NCBI GenBank assembly: GCA_014529385.2
Contig: CM043958.1
Coordinates: 126,017,317-126,081,316, forward strand
Direction of reading: 5' to 3'
Length of the DNA: 64,000 nucleotides
Source: Adiantum capillus-veneris
Lineage: Eukaryota > Streptophyta > Polypodiopsida > Polypodiales > Pteridaceae
The stretch's first letter is position 1. Each line of letters begins with the position of its first letter. The notes under the pieces were generated by a model, which was not told the origin of the DNA, did no database searches, and saw nothing but the letters and a program-made list of their open reading frames with translations. Of the stretch, positions 33,122-46,025 are shown one piece after another. The translations under genes and the position numbers were made by a program.

Positions 33122-36100
33122 TCAATCCCATAAATCGGAGATGGGAGGGTTGCCTTGGGTATGTTCAGATTCCAAGGCTGGTTCTTCTTTGCACATCAAA
33201 GCTTTAAAAATAGGTGGAGCATTTTCCAAGCCGAAGGGAGCCATGTCAATTTGGAGCTTAGATGATGTAGGCAGATGACTGCCTATCAACGGATTGGTAC
33301 GTTGAAAGTAGGGCTTTAATCTCCATCCATTGACTCTGGTCTTGTCTAGTTTTCCTGATAAATCTGCTAATCTATAACTACCATTCCCAAACTTTTTTTT
33401 TATCATGAAAGGTCCCTCCCATCCTTGCAAAAACTTTTTGTCAAGTCGAGTATCAAGTCGGTTATCATAGCGAAGAACCAACATACCTTCCTTCAATCCG
33501 TTCCCCTTGAGCTTCGTGTTGATTTTATCCCTTTGGCTTGTCGCTTTGGTGATGTAGTGATCAATGGACTCTTCTCTATCTAGCTCAAGTCATTGGAGAT
33601 CAAAGATCCTTTCATGTAGAACGTCTTTTGGTTTTTTTGCCACTCTTGCAAGAACGCGCAAGCTTGAGAGCTCTACCTCAATGGGGAGAAGTGCCTCATG
33701 TCCATAAACTAGATGAAAAGGGGTAAATTGGGTAGATACCTTGAAAGATGTCCTATACGCCCAAAGAGCAGCCGTCAAATGGCGATTCCAATCATTAGGC
33801 CGGTCCACAACCTGCTTAGAAATTATCTTACATATCATTCCATTCACTTTTTCCACCAATCCATTGCATTGAGGATAGTAGGGTGTGGAATGCAGGTGTT
33901 TCACTTTTAACCTCCTCAAGAGATCATTCAGAAGGTCAGCCCTAAAACCCAGCCCTCGATCTGATAAGACTTCTAGGGGTGTTCCAAACCTACTGCAAAT
34001 ATGATCAAAAATAAACTTTGATACCTCTTCAGCTGTGATTCGGGTTGTGCTTGTTGCTTCCGCCCATCGTGTCATGTAGTCAACACCCATGATGATGAAA
34101 ACCTTCCCTGTAGAAGTACGAGGTAGGGGACCTATTGCATCCACACCCCACTTTTCAAAAGGGCCATAAGATATTATTGGGACTCGAGGCTCATATGTTA
34201 GTCGTCTATCCCCAGCAATTTGGCATGGCTTACATGCCCTACACCAATATTGGACATCACGATGTAAGCTCGGCCAAATAAACCCTGCTTGTAAAATCTT
34301 CCTACTTGTAATATCTTGAGAAAAGTGACCACCACAGACATCATCATGACATGAAAGAAGAATTTTCTCTATCTCTTGCACACCTGGTACTCTCCTCAAG
34401 ACCAAATCTTTCCCTTTGTGATATAAATCATCCCCGATCAACTGGTAAGGTGTGGCCTTCTTAACTAGTCTATGTCTTTGCACCTTGTCTAAGTGTTTGG
34501 GACACTCACCTGCTTGTAGAAAGAAGATAATGTCTTTTAGCTCCTCTTGACCTTGATATTTGGGTTCATATAGTTTCACACCTCCTACCGCCATTTGAAG
34601 CTTTTCATTTGCGAGTAAGTCTGCTTCCTTGTTATGAGTTCTCACAATGTGTTGTACCTGTGTTGCTTTAAAACCCTTCATCAAAGCTCTTACACTACTA
34701 AGCCACTCAAACAACGTACGATTCTTGCACCTCCAAGTCCCTTGGATTTGCCTGACCACTAGCAAAGAATCACCTTTTATAATAAGTCTTTGTATGCCTA
34801 ATTCTTTGCATTCTTCTAACCCAAGGGTTAGAGCAGCATACTCAGCCTCATTGTTAGAGTGAACACTGGGTAGAGTGATACCTTTTCTAACCATTACCTC
34901 CTTTTGTGGGTTCAAAATGATGATTCCCCCTGCTGCTTTGTCTTGTTGGCGTTGATAAGCTCCGTCAAAGCATAAAGTATGGGCATTATCAATCTCCTTC
35001 ACTTTCAACTGTTTTGAGCCTTCCTCTCTTTGTAGTCGTGATCCTTCCCTTTCTCTCACTTTGTAGGTGAGAATGTCTGCAAGTCCTCCTCTTGTGCTAT
35101 CTTCTACAAGGAAAGTGTATTCAAATTCTTGGAGTTCAAGCACCCACTTTGCTATTCTAGATGAGAGGCTCATGTGTTGTACTACATATGGTAGATTGTG
35201 CTCTAAGGTGATAAAAACAAATGGCACAGGGAGAAGATACGATCGAAACTTCCTTACCGCAAACAAGATTGCAAAGACCACTTTCTCCATTTCAGTGTAT
35301 CCCTTCTCGGTCGAAGTCATCACCTTGCTTGCAAAATAGATCGGCCTCATGTATGATGTTTTAGGATCTTTTTGCATCAAAACAACACCAATTGCTTCGA
35401 AACCTACACTTGGAGTGACATAGTAGGTCTCCTTTGGATCTGGTGGCATTAGGATTGGGAGAGAGCTAAGAATGCCCTTCACTTCCTCAAAACATTTTGC
35501 ATGTTCCCTCCCCCATTCAAATGTAGATTGGCTTGCCAACCTATGCAAAGGGGCGATGGCTTCTGCTAGGAGATGGATGAAGCGAGACATGTACCTCACT
35601 TTGTGGTTGAAGGTCATTAGCTCCTTAGTTGTTGTTGGTGGAGATAATGACAAAAGGGCCTCTACTTTAGAGGGATCCACTTGAATTCCTTGTGAAGAAA
35701 CCACATGGCCTAGAAAAACCACCTGAGATTCACCGATATGACACTTCTCTGGGTTGAGTTGTCCCCCAAATTGATGGAGCCTCTTAAGCCCCTCTTCAAC
35801 CTTTTGGCAATGAAGTGATCTACAACTATAAATACAGAAATCATCCATAAAGACTCTTATAGATTTTCCAAAGAATGGCTGAAATACAAATATTGTGAAT
35901 CTCATGAAGGTGCTAGGAGCATTGGTGAGCCCAAAAGGCATTACTCTGAATGCAAAACATCCTCAAGGTGTGATGAAGGTGGTTTTTGGTTGGTCCTCTT
36001 CTGCTATTCTAATTTGAAAATATCCTGAATACCCATCACACACAGTGTAGCATTCGTGACCTGCTACTTCATTCAAAATTTCATCTTGGAAAGGGAGAGG

Positions 36101-38440
36101 GAAGTGGTCCCTCTTTGTCACAGCGTTGAGGGGTTTGTAATCCACGCAGACCCTCCACTTACCATTCTTCTTGGGAGTGACTACAATAGGTGATACCCAT
36201 TCGAAGTTGGATACTGGATAGATGAAGCCAGCCTTCAAGAGTCGATTCACTTCTTGTAGGAGAGCCTTTTGTTGCACAGATCCTAGTCGCCTTAACTTTT
36301 GAGCCACGGGTTTGGTCCCTGGTTTCAATTCAATTCGATGCTCTATTACATCTACACCTCTTATTTGTGAGTAGTCAGTGATAAACAAATTGGGATACCT
36401 CCTTAACATATTGATGTAGGACCTCTTCTCCTCACAAGTAAGATCTTTTGCAAGCATCTTCTCAAATCCTTCTTCAAGGTGGTGGCATCTTTCATCCCCT
36501 CGTGTGTGATTGTCTGTTGGCTTTTCTTCTACTGGAACATCTTGAGTGTTGGCGTTGAATACAATTCCCATTACCTCCAAAGAAGACTCCTCTTCACTGG
36601 TTGATGCACTGGTTGATGCTTCCTCATCACTTGAGTAAGGACTCTCCTCCTCGCTCTCTTCATCTGCCGTGGTTTCATAGTTGATATCTAGTTGCTTTCC
36701 TTCTCGCCAATCATACACCACCGGTTGACCCTTCTTAAGAATCAAACGACCACTTCCCCATTTTTGATCTGCATTCACAGTAATGAGCCAAGGCCTCCCT
36801 AGGATGATGGGATAGCCCTCCCCCTTATCTGGCATGACATACATATCCACTCGTGCATCTATGTTACATACAGAGACTTTTACATTTTCAATGATCCCCA
36901 AACACTTCACACTTGAGTTGTTGGCTAGCCTAGCTTGACAATTAGAGGACTTTGTAATTTCAAGCCCTAACCTGTTCATTGATTTTTCCGTGATCACACA
37001 CATTTGAGCTCCACCATCAACATATACATTAGACACCTTTTTACCCCTTATGTAAGCATCCACAATGGGTTCCACATCTTTTTGTAGCTTTGAGGCCACA
37101 ACCTTAATGGAAAGATTTGCTTTCTTTTTTGGAATTCTTGTAATTACCAACTTTGGCCATTGCCTTATTACTTTGACTGATAGGTGTAGAAGTTGAGGCC
37201 ATGAAATGTTTGGCTTTTGGGTTTGTAAATCCTCCAGGATGTTGTAGGGCTCTAGCTCCTTTCCCAATGGGAAGTCGTTGATACCAATTTCCCTTCGCCT
37301 TGATCTTTTCTTCCTGCTACTTTCAGCTTCTTCCATCTTTGACTTCTTCTTCTTGTCCCTTCTGGCTGAATTTGTTCCTTCACTTCTCATGTCTTCATCC
37401 TTATCATGTGCTCTTGTGCATTTTTCTGCCGGCATAACATCAAAGTTTAGAGTATGCTCATCTATTACCTCTTCTAGCTTGATGATGTTGACTCCTCTTT
37501 CTTCCTCCTCATGTGGGACGGGAGGTATATTTGCTGGTGGTGGTGGTCGACGAAGGATTTGTGGGCCTTGAGCTTGTTCTTGCTGCACAGTGAGAGGAGG
37601 CGGTCTGGGGGGGTATATGTCTCCCGGAAGTCGCCTTGGATGTGGACAATTGTACATGCCATGGCTCATTTCATTGCAATTCCAACATCGCAACTCTTGA
37701 GCTTGTCTTCGTTGATTGCGATTCCCTTCTCTTGGTTGTCGTTGTTGAGGTAGTCCTTGTACTAGATTCAGAGTGAGGTTCTCAAGCTGTTGAGTTAGCC
37801 TTTGTAAAACCTCTTGTTGAGAGTTATCTCCTATTTGTGAAGATTGTGCAAGAGGGGCCCTAATTGGTGCTTCCATGGTTTGTGAAGACTCCCTCTCACT
37901 CACTTCATTCAAACCCCTTGCTCTATGTGCTTGGAGTTGTAGTTTTCTAAACTTGATGATGGCTACTTCACGTGCTTCTTCGAAGGTGGATGGGAATTTT
38001 AGCTCTACTTTAGCCTTTAAAAGTGGATACAAGCCAACCATGAATCTCTCTTTTTTTAGAAAGTTAGGTGCACCACCATGATTTTCTAATGTAGCCTCCC
38101 ACCTACCCCATAGATTGACAAAGGTTGCTTCATAAGAGGGATAGTCTTCAAGTGATACCTGCTTATGTCCAATAAGACATTTCCATAGTCCTTCAGAAGT
38201 ATCACCTTGCCCGAACTTGGAGAGGAAGCTTGCTCGCAGTCTCTCCCAATTGGACTTGATTTGGGGTTGCAAGGTCTCATACCATGCTTTAGCTTCTACT
38301 TTTAGAACCAACGGGAAGGCTCGTAGCTTTACTTCCTCTTCATCTCTCCCGGATATGAGATGTGCCATCTCCAAGTTGTCAAGAAACTCTTGCACATCTT
38401 CCCCACTTCTTGCATAGAACGTGGGAAAAGAACTTGACAT
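33122..38440 (-). pseudogene. Tat copy B Gag-Pol with two nonsense mutations
   Basis: It has the same domain order as copy A. The start at 38440 (MSSSF) is shared with copy A; an in-frame ATG 60 bases upstream is not conserved. The CCHC knuckle is CWNCNEMSHGMYNC. A TGA at 35963-35965 replaces the Trp of TPWGCF in RT, before the catalytic FMDDF. A second TGA at 33590-33592 replaces Arg after FDLQ in the integrase tail. No frameshift is seen elsewhere, so without these stops one frame would run throughout. The second RNase H keeps CFDGAY, NEAEYA, KGDSLLVV and NKEADLL. The integrase keeps H/C residues (CHDDVCGGH, CRACKPC), GVDAIGPL, SDRGLGF and GLVEKVNG. Both stops are transitions; the second fits CGA to TGA by methyl-CpG decay. 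Confidence 0.93.
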
Positions 38441-38525
38441 TTTGTTTAGACTTTTTGAAATCTCTTTTTTTTTAAGAAACTTTTCTCTTACGGGCCGCAC
38501 AAGATTATTGACACTATAAATCTGA

Positions 38526-38738
38526 TTACATTAAAATGAAGATGTACACATCCATTGTTGATTCGTACTTTATCATAGGTAGAATAAATGGATTAATTGA
38601 AGCATTGATTTCATTGAGGCGAGTGGATCCAAATATCCTCCTTATGATAGATTGAAACCTAAACTTAGTTGCAATGATTATATGAATGGATTGCCGAGCA
38701 ATAGGCCTAAAAGGTTAATTGTTTTGATCGTGATTCAT
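38526..38738 (-). pseudogene. Leader frame 2 of Tat copy B (stop at codon 8)
   Basis: It is the same 213-nt frame as 10179-10391 in copy A, with no indel, but codon 8 is TAA where copy A has GAA. The rest of the frame stays open to its normal stop at 38526-38528. Confidence 0.6.
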
Positions 38739-38821
38739 GTGCTACTCCTCGTTGTTGGTTTGAAGACCTCGTTCCTTCATATGGCCCTTGAGCACCCCTT
38801 CACCACTCCTTGTTCCTGCCT

Positions 38822-39034
38822 TTAAAACAAAATAAAAACGTGAACATCAAAAGAAGTTTCATAATTGATGATTGGAAGTAAAATTGGATTGGGTGATGCC
38901 AGTATTTCTCTAAGTCTTTCTGCACCAAACATAAAAACAATGCGTTGCTGGAAAAAGACTTTTCTATCTATGTGAACATTTACTCTAATGTGTTGTGCAA
39001 AATGAAATGGATAGATGGGAACTCCATTGTTCAT
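38822..39034 (-). CDS. Leader frame 1 of Tat copy B: intact 70-aa protein
   Basis: An intact 70-codon frame, ATG at 39034 (in-frame GTG just before it), stop at 38822-38824. It lies about 40 bases after the primer site, ahead of leader frame 2 and gag. It starts MNNGVPIYPF and its C-terminal half has FGAERLREILASPNP, LLPIINYE and DVHVFILF. It aligns without gaps to leader frame 2 of copy A. No signal peptide or known motif is evident and the function is unknown. Being the first ATG frames on the genomic RNA, the pair could also influence translation of gag (inference). Confidence 0.6.
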   Translation of the reverse strand: MNNGVPIYPFHFAQHIRVNVHIDRKVFFQQRIVFMFGAERLREILASPNPILLPIINYETSFDVHVFILF

Positions 39035-39074
39035 CACTAAAAAATTTGAAGGTAACTTGGAAATATGGTCTTTC

Positions 39075-39086
39075 GTGGGGGCACCA
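39075..39086 (-). other. Primer binding site of Tat copy B
   Basis: The minus strand reads TGGTGCCCCCAC, five bases inside the 5' LTR end at 39092, identical to copy A. Confidence 0.65.
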
Positions 39087-39091
39087 CTTTA

Positions 39092-41165
39092 TGAGGGAGA
39101 GCTTTTTGAAATGGGGCCTCTAAACCCAAACCAATGGGCCTACCCTCACAAAATGTTCGTAAAGAGGTACGCACACTACTTGGGGCACCACCTTCTTTTG
39201 GGAGTGGAGAAGGAAACCAATCAAAATAACACTTGCACTCACCCACTCAAGCAACACACTTTGAAAACCCCCTTACTCTATATACACTTTGGACACTTGA
39301 ACACCATCAACGATTATGCAACCCAATGTCGTGCATCAAAATGAAATATGCAATTTGTGGAATAGCATTCACCTTCTCCCCATAAGAATACCCATAATAC
39401 ATCCAAACTCTTCCTCTCTCAAGCACTCATCAAAAAAATCATGCGCACAAGACTTGCCTCTCAAACACACAAGAGAATCACTTACATCAAACTAACACAC
39501 TTTGCATAGAGAGCTCATCTCCATCTATGCAATGCCGTGAAACAAATAAAATCACCATGAGAGGTAGCCACATGCATATGTAATGAAGCAAAAGAGAGTT
39601 GGAGTGAGAAATTTCTTTGGACCAATTGAATAAGTGTGGAGAAACAAACCAATGGTAAATTGAGAATAGAACACTTACTTGATTTCTTGCACACCTTTTA
39701 AGGGGAGGACAGACGTTGGCTAACCATCACGAATTGCGACACTTGAAAGTTTTGAAGATAATTTCATGATCATTAACATAACCATGAGAGAGATCATGAT
39801 GTATTTACAAGTTATTGAGGTACTACAAATGATTTATTGGGTTGATGGAGTAAGAGATGGTAGAATGGAAAGAGTGGAGAATAGAGTTGCGCTTCCTCCA
39901 AAGAGGAGGGTTAGGAGGGAGGATGTGAAAGAGGGAGAGTTGGGGTTTTCTCTACTATTGATCAAGAAACAACATGACGTTGAAAATATAGGTGTGTGTC
40001 ATTGAGTCTCTCCAAGGGGGCTATTTATAGTTGTGTAGGAGTGGGATTATGCTACACTTAATTAGAGTAAGTGATTAGACCTAATTAAGTGTCCTTTGAC
40101 CACTCATTGAATTTTGGACATAAAAGGGACTATTTATTCACCAAAAATATCATTTTAGACCGTGAAGGCTCCATAGGGGTGCATAATGTAGGTGGGCCCC
40201 ACCATGAGGCCCTACGGGTGGCTCCTGCGGGGTATCTCAACTTGTCTGTCTTGGCATTTAGAAAGCATCTTTAGGTTGGTCCCATCACATGCAAGTGACC
40301 TTGAACACTCATTGCTCTTCTAGAAGATGAGTAGGGGAAAAATAAGATCTCACCCTCTTGATTTACTTGATTTACAATTCCCTTTTGCTGCGAATCCGAC
40401 AAATTTACATTATTTTGACCATAACTTTTTACCTGTAGCTCGGAATGACATGCTTCAAAAGGCAAAATTGACCTTCTCAACATGTTTGATATGAATTTGG
40501 ACTATTCTTCACACCCATGCACCAAGGAATTTGGTTTGGAAGGTCCACACTAGGCTAGGGAACCTTTTGCTTCCAAGTCTTCTTGTATGGGCCCTTTGCT
40601 TGTATGCATCCAAGGGAAATCATGCCTTTTCAAAAGGCTATGATGCTTAAACAAATAGAGGAGGGCCCAATATTATTTTCTTGTGAAAAGAATATACAAT
40701 TGGAGTCTTTTTGAAAGGAGAGAAACTATATGTATATTCTTAAGAGATATTGGGCCACCTATGTAGGGGGCATAGAAGACTTGTAGAGAGGGACCATAAT
40801 CTTTGGTAAAGACAAGTGGAGAGTTGATTTCCATGGGAATTTATCTATATGGGGTGGAAGATGGATATATTATTTTTCTACTACTAATTCACAAGAGGTA
40901 AGAAAGTTTGGGGGTATATAGTTGGTTATTGTATGCTTATTCTATTTACAAAGCAAAAAAGAAAAGGGTGGTAATATAAATATATGACTAAGGTGAAATT
41001 TTTGGGAAGAGTATAATGTATGTGTCGCCACAAAGGTTAAACGAAGAGGGGGAATTTACTCTAGATAACTTAATAGCGTAGAAAAATATATACACATATG
41101 AGGAAGAGGACGTTGAGTAGGCTGACAAATGTTGCAAAAAGATGGTTATCATTTTATGCCACTCA
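39092..41165 (-). repeat. 5' LTR of Tat copy B
   Basis: It is 2074 bp, TGAGTGGCAT...CCCTCA in minus orientation, the same length as the 5' LTR of copy A. The TATA box is at 40021-40030 (CTATAAATAG on minus). It carries the longer version of the 9-bp indel that differs between the LTRs of copy A. Confidence 0.95.
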
Positions 41166-42409
41166 GTGTGTGTGTGATCTTCTTTAATTGTTCCTTACCT
41201 TTGGGAGGTTTGAGTAAGGTTTCAATTGTGTTGAATACTTGTGTGTTGTGTAGCTTTTCAAGAAGTGGAGTCCCTAGTGTGTAAAGGAGTAGTCCTTTAG
41301 CTGCTTCTAGCATGTGCTCATGAAACTGATAATAAATGATTACAACATGCCTTAATTTTGTTGAAAATGAGGCTGGTCCCGATGAAAATTGAAAGAACCT
41401 TGGTAGATTTTGGAATATATACCACAAAATTTGGTCAAACCAAATGATTGAAGAAAAATAATTAGAATTTTGATCAACTCTTTTGCATTGGCATTTGAGG
41501 AAGGGTCTATAAGAATTCCAACAATTTCTCAGAAATCGTTTTTGATCCTTTGCCCTGTCCATAAGAGAGAGTCCCTTGGTGCGAGCAATGATTGAAGAGC
41601 TTGGACATTTTTTGCCATCCACATCGGATAGTTTGACCTATTTAAGCTTGAAGAGAACATCTTGTGATAAGAGATGTTTGCAATGTAAGGCAAGGGTTTT
41701 ACATTGCTCTACCATGTCCATGGGAATGCTACAAGGAAAACCTAGCCAATAAATTTTAAATGGTGCCCAATGGTTAAATATTTCATAGTCCCAGAGCTTG
41801 TGTTCAAGTCAAATAGCATCCAATTCAACCTGCCTGGGTGGTAGAAGTGGGATTACTTTTGAAAAGAGCTTAGAAACCGCTCTTTCTGGTGGTAAACTAT
41901 TTGCATCAGCTAAGAAGTTGAGTGCTTCTTCTCTTTTTCTTCAAGAAGGTCTAGATCTAAAAGGGGATTGATAACCTTTCTGAGTGCTTAATTTCTATAG
42001 GGACAGCAGGGAGGTTATTGATGAAATACAACTTGTTCACAATAGTGGGTGGAGAAGTGAAATAAAAATCAAGATGTGACCTATCTTGAGCATCAATAAT
42101 GGGTAATTTGGCAAGGAAGGTACTAAATGCCTCCAAAAGCTTATCTTTCTCTTTTCTAGAAAGAATCAGTAAAGAGAGCCAATCATCAATAAAAGCTATG
42201 TTTAAGACAGATATAGAGTGGGTGATTATAGTTTGTTTCTCAAAATCAAGCAATTTTTTGTGGAATTCCACACCTTTGAAACAAGAAATTATACATTGGG
42301 TACCAATTGGTGGAAAAGGAATGTCTTCTTCTATACCATACACCAAACGGGTGAGAGATGGAACCCAAAACGCCTCAATCAATGACCATATAAGTATTAA
42401 ACAAACCAT
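41166..42409 (-). pseudogene. Unidentified decayed protein-coding stretch, cut by Tat copy B
   Basis: Two long minus frames (41957-42409, 150 codons; 41166-41622, about 150 codons) are joined by further open segments, so most of 1.24 kb reads as one ~400-residue protein with about two frameshifts and two stops. Visible features: VYGIEEDIPFPPIGTQCI, FIDDWLSLLILSRKEKDKLL, LADANSLPPERAVSKLFS, YHEHMLEAA-type helices and KPPKGKEQLKKI. It is rich in Leu, Ile and Phe. The frame runs straight into the Tat LTR at 41165, so the element inserted into it. I do not recognise the family; a host gene relic or another element's protein are both possible. Confidence 0.45.
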
Positions 42410-43213
42410 CTAAATTATTATCATACCAGTATTAAGTTTTCTCAGTATATGATGGATACCAGACCAAAGATATCCCGGGAATATGGAGGTTTTACTTTAA
42501 AAACAACTCTTAATGTAACATAACTGCCTTGCTAAAGTACATAAAAATAAAGGAAACTAAGTGAAAGTAGAACTTAATGTAATGTATTACCTGGTTACTA
42601 TTTGTCGTCGTCATCTGTGTTACTCTTCTTGTATGTGTTTATTTGTCCAAGGTTCTGCAATCTCGTCACTGCTACACCCTTCAATTGATGTTTTTATTGC
42701 AGGTATTAGATATTGATTATCACTATATTTTATCATCCATGTTTTACTTTTAATGCTATACTACGTGTATTTACTGTTGTATGTGTATATGTGAAAAAAC
42801 TCCTATGTGTTGTTTGTATATATGCTTGTGTGCATGTCTATATGTGTGTAGTCTAAAAATTGAAACGTTTTTTATAGAAACATGCATGTATATGTGTGTT
42901 TTATGACTAACCCCTTCTCATGTATATAGCTTCTCATGTATCTCTAACCGTGTGTCTAAAAACCCCTTCTCATGTATCTTTAACCGTGTGTGCGGTTTCT
43001 TAGAGACAACAATCCATTACCTTATGTGTATATGCATTGAAGTTATCCTAAAAATCCCTACTGCATTTGTACCTAGGTATGAAAAAACACTTTTTCATTG
43101 TGTATGGGGTATCGGAAAAAAACCGTTTACCTTGCCGCTTGTATGTGTTTGGAGGCTCCCTGTGTTGTCGTTAGCTAATTTGGTTGGTGTATGCACCAGT
43201 TGCCGCTCGTTGG

Positions 43214-43255
<42 letters not shown>

Positions 43256-43314
43256 TGCGTATCACTCCAAGAGACCTCCAGTTGCCATAGCTTGTGCAAT
43301 ATGTTAAATAGGTG

Positions 43315-43379
<65 letters not shown>

Positions 43380-44047
43380 ACGGATATGCGGCTGCAATTG
43401 GTGTGCTATTACACGCCAACAGAGGTGCACTATTATTTTCCAGCAAATGTATTTGCACTAATATTGTTTGTGCTACTTCTTGCAAATAGAAGTTGTGCGT
43501 GCTCTTCAGAAGCCTACACAGGGCAGAGTTTGCGCTATGAAGTGCATGTGTGCTCTTACAATTCGTGTTGTAGACTTCTCTAACGATTTCAATTCGGTGC
43601 CTTAACTGTCCATGTGCAAGTAATTTCCTTAGTGCAAGTGTAGCCACTCACCAGCTTGCTAAAAATACCACTTTAGCCATTTAGGATCATCCCTTTCCAC
43701 CAATTTAAAACCAGATAAAATAATATCTTTAATACTGGGATTTTGCTTTATTCAAAAGGTGGTTTTTTTTCAAATAGCACAATGTTCCATGCGGGAATTA
43801 TTTTACAAAGAAAAAGCCATACAGCTTTATTAAAAAACTTGTTGTACTGCTTGGAGTCCCTATCAGCCTCCAATCTTTGTTTGTCATTCGTCTGCTGATG
43901 AGGTAGTTGCTTGTTGTCAAGTTAGCTGATTAGTAAATCTGTGGTATCCTGTCTTCAACATGTGCAACTTTATTTACTATTTGTATATGTTACTGGTATT
44001 ATATATCATGTGTGCATGTGTGTGTGTGATTGGCAAGGGGTGATATA
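42410..44047. other. Intergenic stretch with two microsatellites
   Basis: No gene is recognised. It contains (GA)n at 43219-43252 and (TG)n at 43317-43377. Short frames across these are Cys/Val or Arg/Glu repeats read from microsatellites. Confidence 0.7.
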
Positions 44048-45235
44048 TGTAACATTCAATGGCCTAGTAACTTGTGTGTAGCAAAAAATAGAATGAACAT
44101 AGTGAGCATTTCATTAGAATAGATTCCTAATGAGAATAACAAGAGTGCTTGGGTGGAGAGAGAAACAAAAAGCATAACACCTAGTTAGATAGCATGAACA
44201 ATACTTCAAAAGAGAGAGAAATTAAGCAATTGACAATAGCTGAGGACCGGATTTGCATGGAGCCGGTCCCCCTTCCAAAAGGCTTTGTATTATGGTTTCT
44301 CCCATCAAGAGAGACATTTTACAATACAATTCTTCGTGTTCCTTCAATACTAGCTAGTGCAATGAAGATGGAAACTCCAAGCACTAAGAAAAACACTTAT
44401 CAAACACAACATCAATTCCCTCACGGTCTCAGAACCAGGACCTCACACACCTTCGAAGATGGTGAGAGCTAGCGGGGTGTGAGAATAGATTGAGAGAAAG
44501 AAGGAATAGTCTTACAAGAAAGATATCCATATTCTCACATAATCACTCATATTAGCATAGCTTAGCTTAGTAATTAGCATGATAGAGGATATGAGCATGC
44601 ATTGAAGCTTGGATCTTGGTTGGATTTGCATCACAAAGCCAAGAGTTGTTGGTGTAGGCCTCCTTTCTCACAAGCTTGGAGTAGGTGGTAAGCTTTCCAT
44701 TAAAGCTTGAGAAGGAGAGAGAGAGAGAGTCTTCTTGCTTCACACATTGATTGTGTGAGTGTGTGAGTGAATAATGCCTTTCAAAAATGAGTCCCCCTCT
44801 CTCTCTTAGTCGACCCCCCTTGCTAATTGCTCATGCTACAGCCCTATTGGACCTCCCCAGCCTCCGCCAATGGAAATTAAGCAGCATAAGTGATAGCCTT
44901 CTGAAATGTGTCCCCCTTTCCCCTTTTGTGAGAGCTTTAGGTAATTAATAAATGCAATTTAACTCTCATTGGACCCCTTTGCCTCCTGGCCAATAGGAAT
45001 CAAGCAAGCCATTGGGCTGTTGAATGCTCATTGGACCCCTTGGGAGACTGTCCAATAGTCTTCTAGAGAGCTTAATTCTTATTGGTTCTTTTATTAAGTG
45101 TTTTTAAATTGATTAAACTAGATTTACTCTAGCCTAATTCTCATTGGTCCACCTCCAAGGTCATCCAATAGGATTTGAGTACACCTTGTGGGCATCTGGG
45201 CTACGGAGCTGACATGTGTCCCTCATTCAGGGAAC

Positions 45236-45278
<43 letters not shown>

Positions 45279-45636
45279 CTCTCTCATCTCCTACAACTAG
45301 GGCTCGCTCCCTCCTATTTAGGGATGCATGAAGACTTTTGGGACACACACAAAGCATCCAATTTCCCTAATGTTTTACCTTGGACACAACCTTTGAATGT
45401 TGGAACCTTAGCATTTTGGAAGTCTTAATGGGCTGAACCTTAGGGTCTTTTAAGCCCATTGTTGCACATTGCTCTTTTGCAGATGGCCCCCCTTTGGATC
45501 CCTAATTTCCCTCCTTTGGATCCCTGTTGTGGCCGGTCTGCCAGCTTAACCAATATTCTAGCTTTTTCTCCCCTGCCACTTCCCCATATTAAATGATCAG
45601 TTTATTTAGGAGAATTAGATATTAGTTTTTATGACA
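44048..45636. mobile_element. Solo LTR-like insertion, family S copy 2 (TSD TATA)
   Basis: It is 1589 bp, TGTAACATT...TATGACA, flanked by TATA at 44044-44047 and 45637-45640. It is homologous end to end to 24768-26376. A (TG)n run at 45237-45276 is much longer than in copy 1. The CCAAT/ATTGG cluster is conserved at about 44840-45170. Confidence 0.82.
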
Positions 45637-45650
45637 TATATGTACACTAT

Positions 45651-45652
<2 letters not shown>

Positions 45653-45716
<64 letters not shown>

Positions 45717-45791
45717 CGCGCGTGCGCGTGTTAGAGAGGGGGAGGAGGTGTGGAGAGAAAGAGAGAGAGAGGGGGGGGAGGAGAGATAGAG

Positions 45792-45839
<48 letters not shown>

Positions 45840-45842
45840 GGG
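45653..45842. repeat. Compound microsatellite (TG)n-(GA)n-(G)n
   Basis: TG run 45653-45712, then GCGCGC-type transition, GA-rich purine stretch 45735-45828, and a G run at 45829-45842. It lies immediately beyond solo LTR copy 2. Confidence 0.95.
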
Positions 45843-46025
45843 TGTAAGAGGTAGTCGTTTGGGTGACGAGAGAGAATATGAGTTTTAAAAAAATAATTTA
45901 ATTTGGAATTTAAGAAATTATTAAATATTACTAATAACTACTAGGATTAATATAAAATACCCTTAACTCTTTTAAACACAATTAAACACTTTCACTCTCA
46001 TTTTTTTCAATCTAGTGCTTATTTT

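Larger units (their letters stand above)
31771..41165 (-). mobile_element. Tat-lineage Ty3/gypsy retrotransposon, copy B
   Basis: It is a close relative of copy A in the opposite orientation: full 5' LTR (39092-41165), primer site, two leader frames, gag-pol and polypurine tract, then a 3' LTR that keeps only its first ~1.18 kb (31771-32949). Two nonsense mutations break gag-pol. No target duplication can be tested because the left end is missing. Confidence 0.95.
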
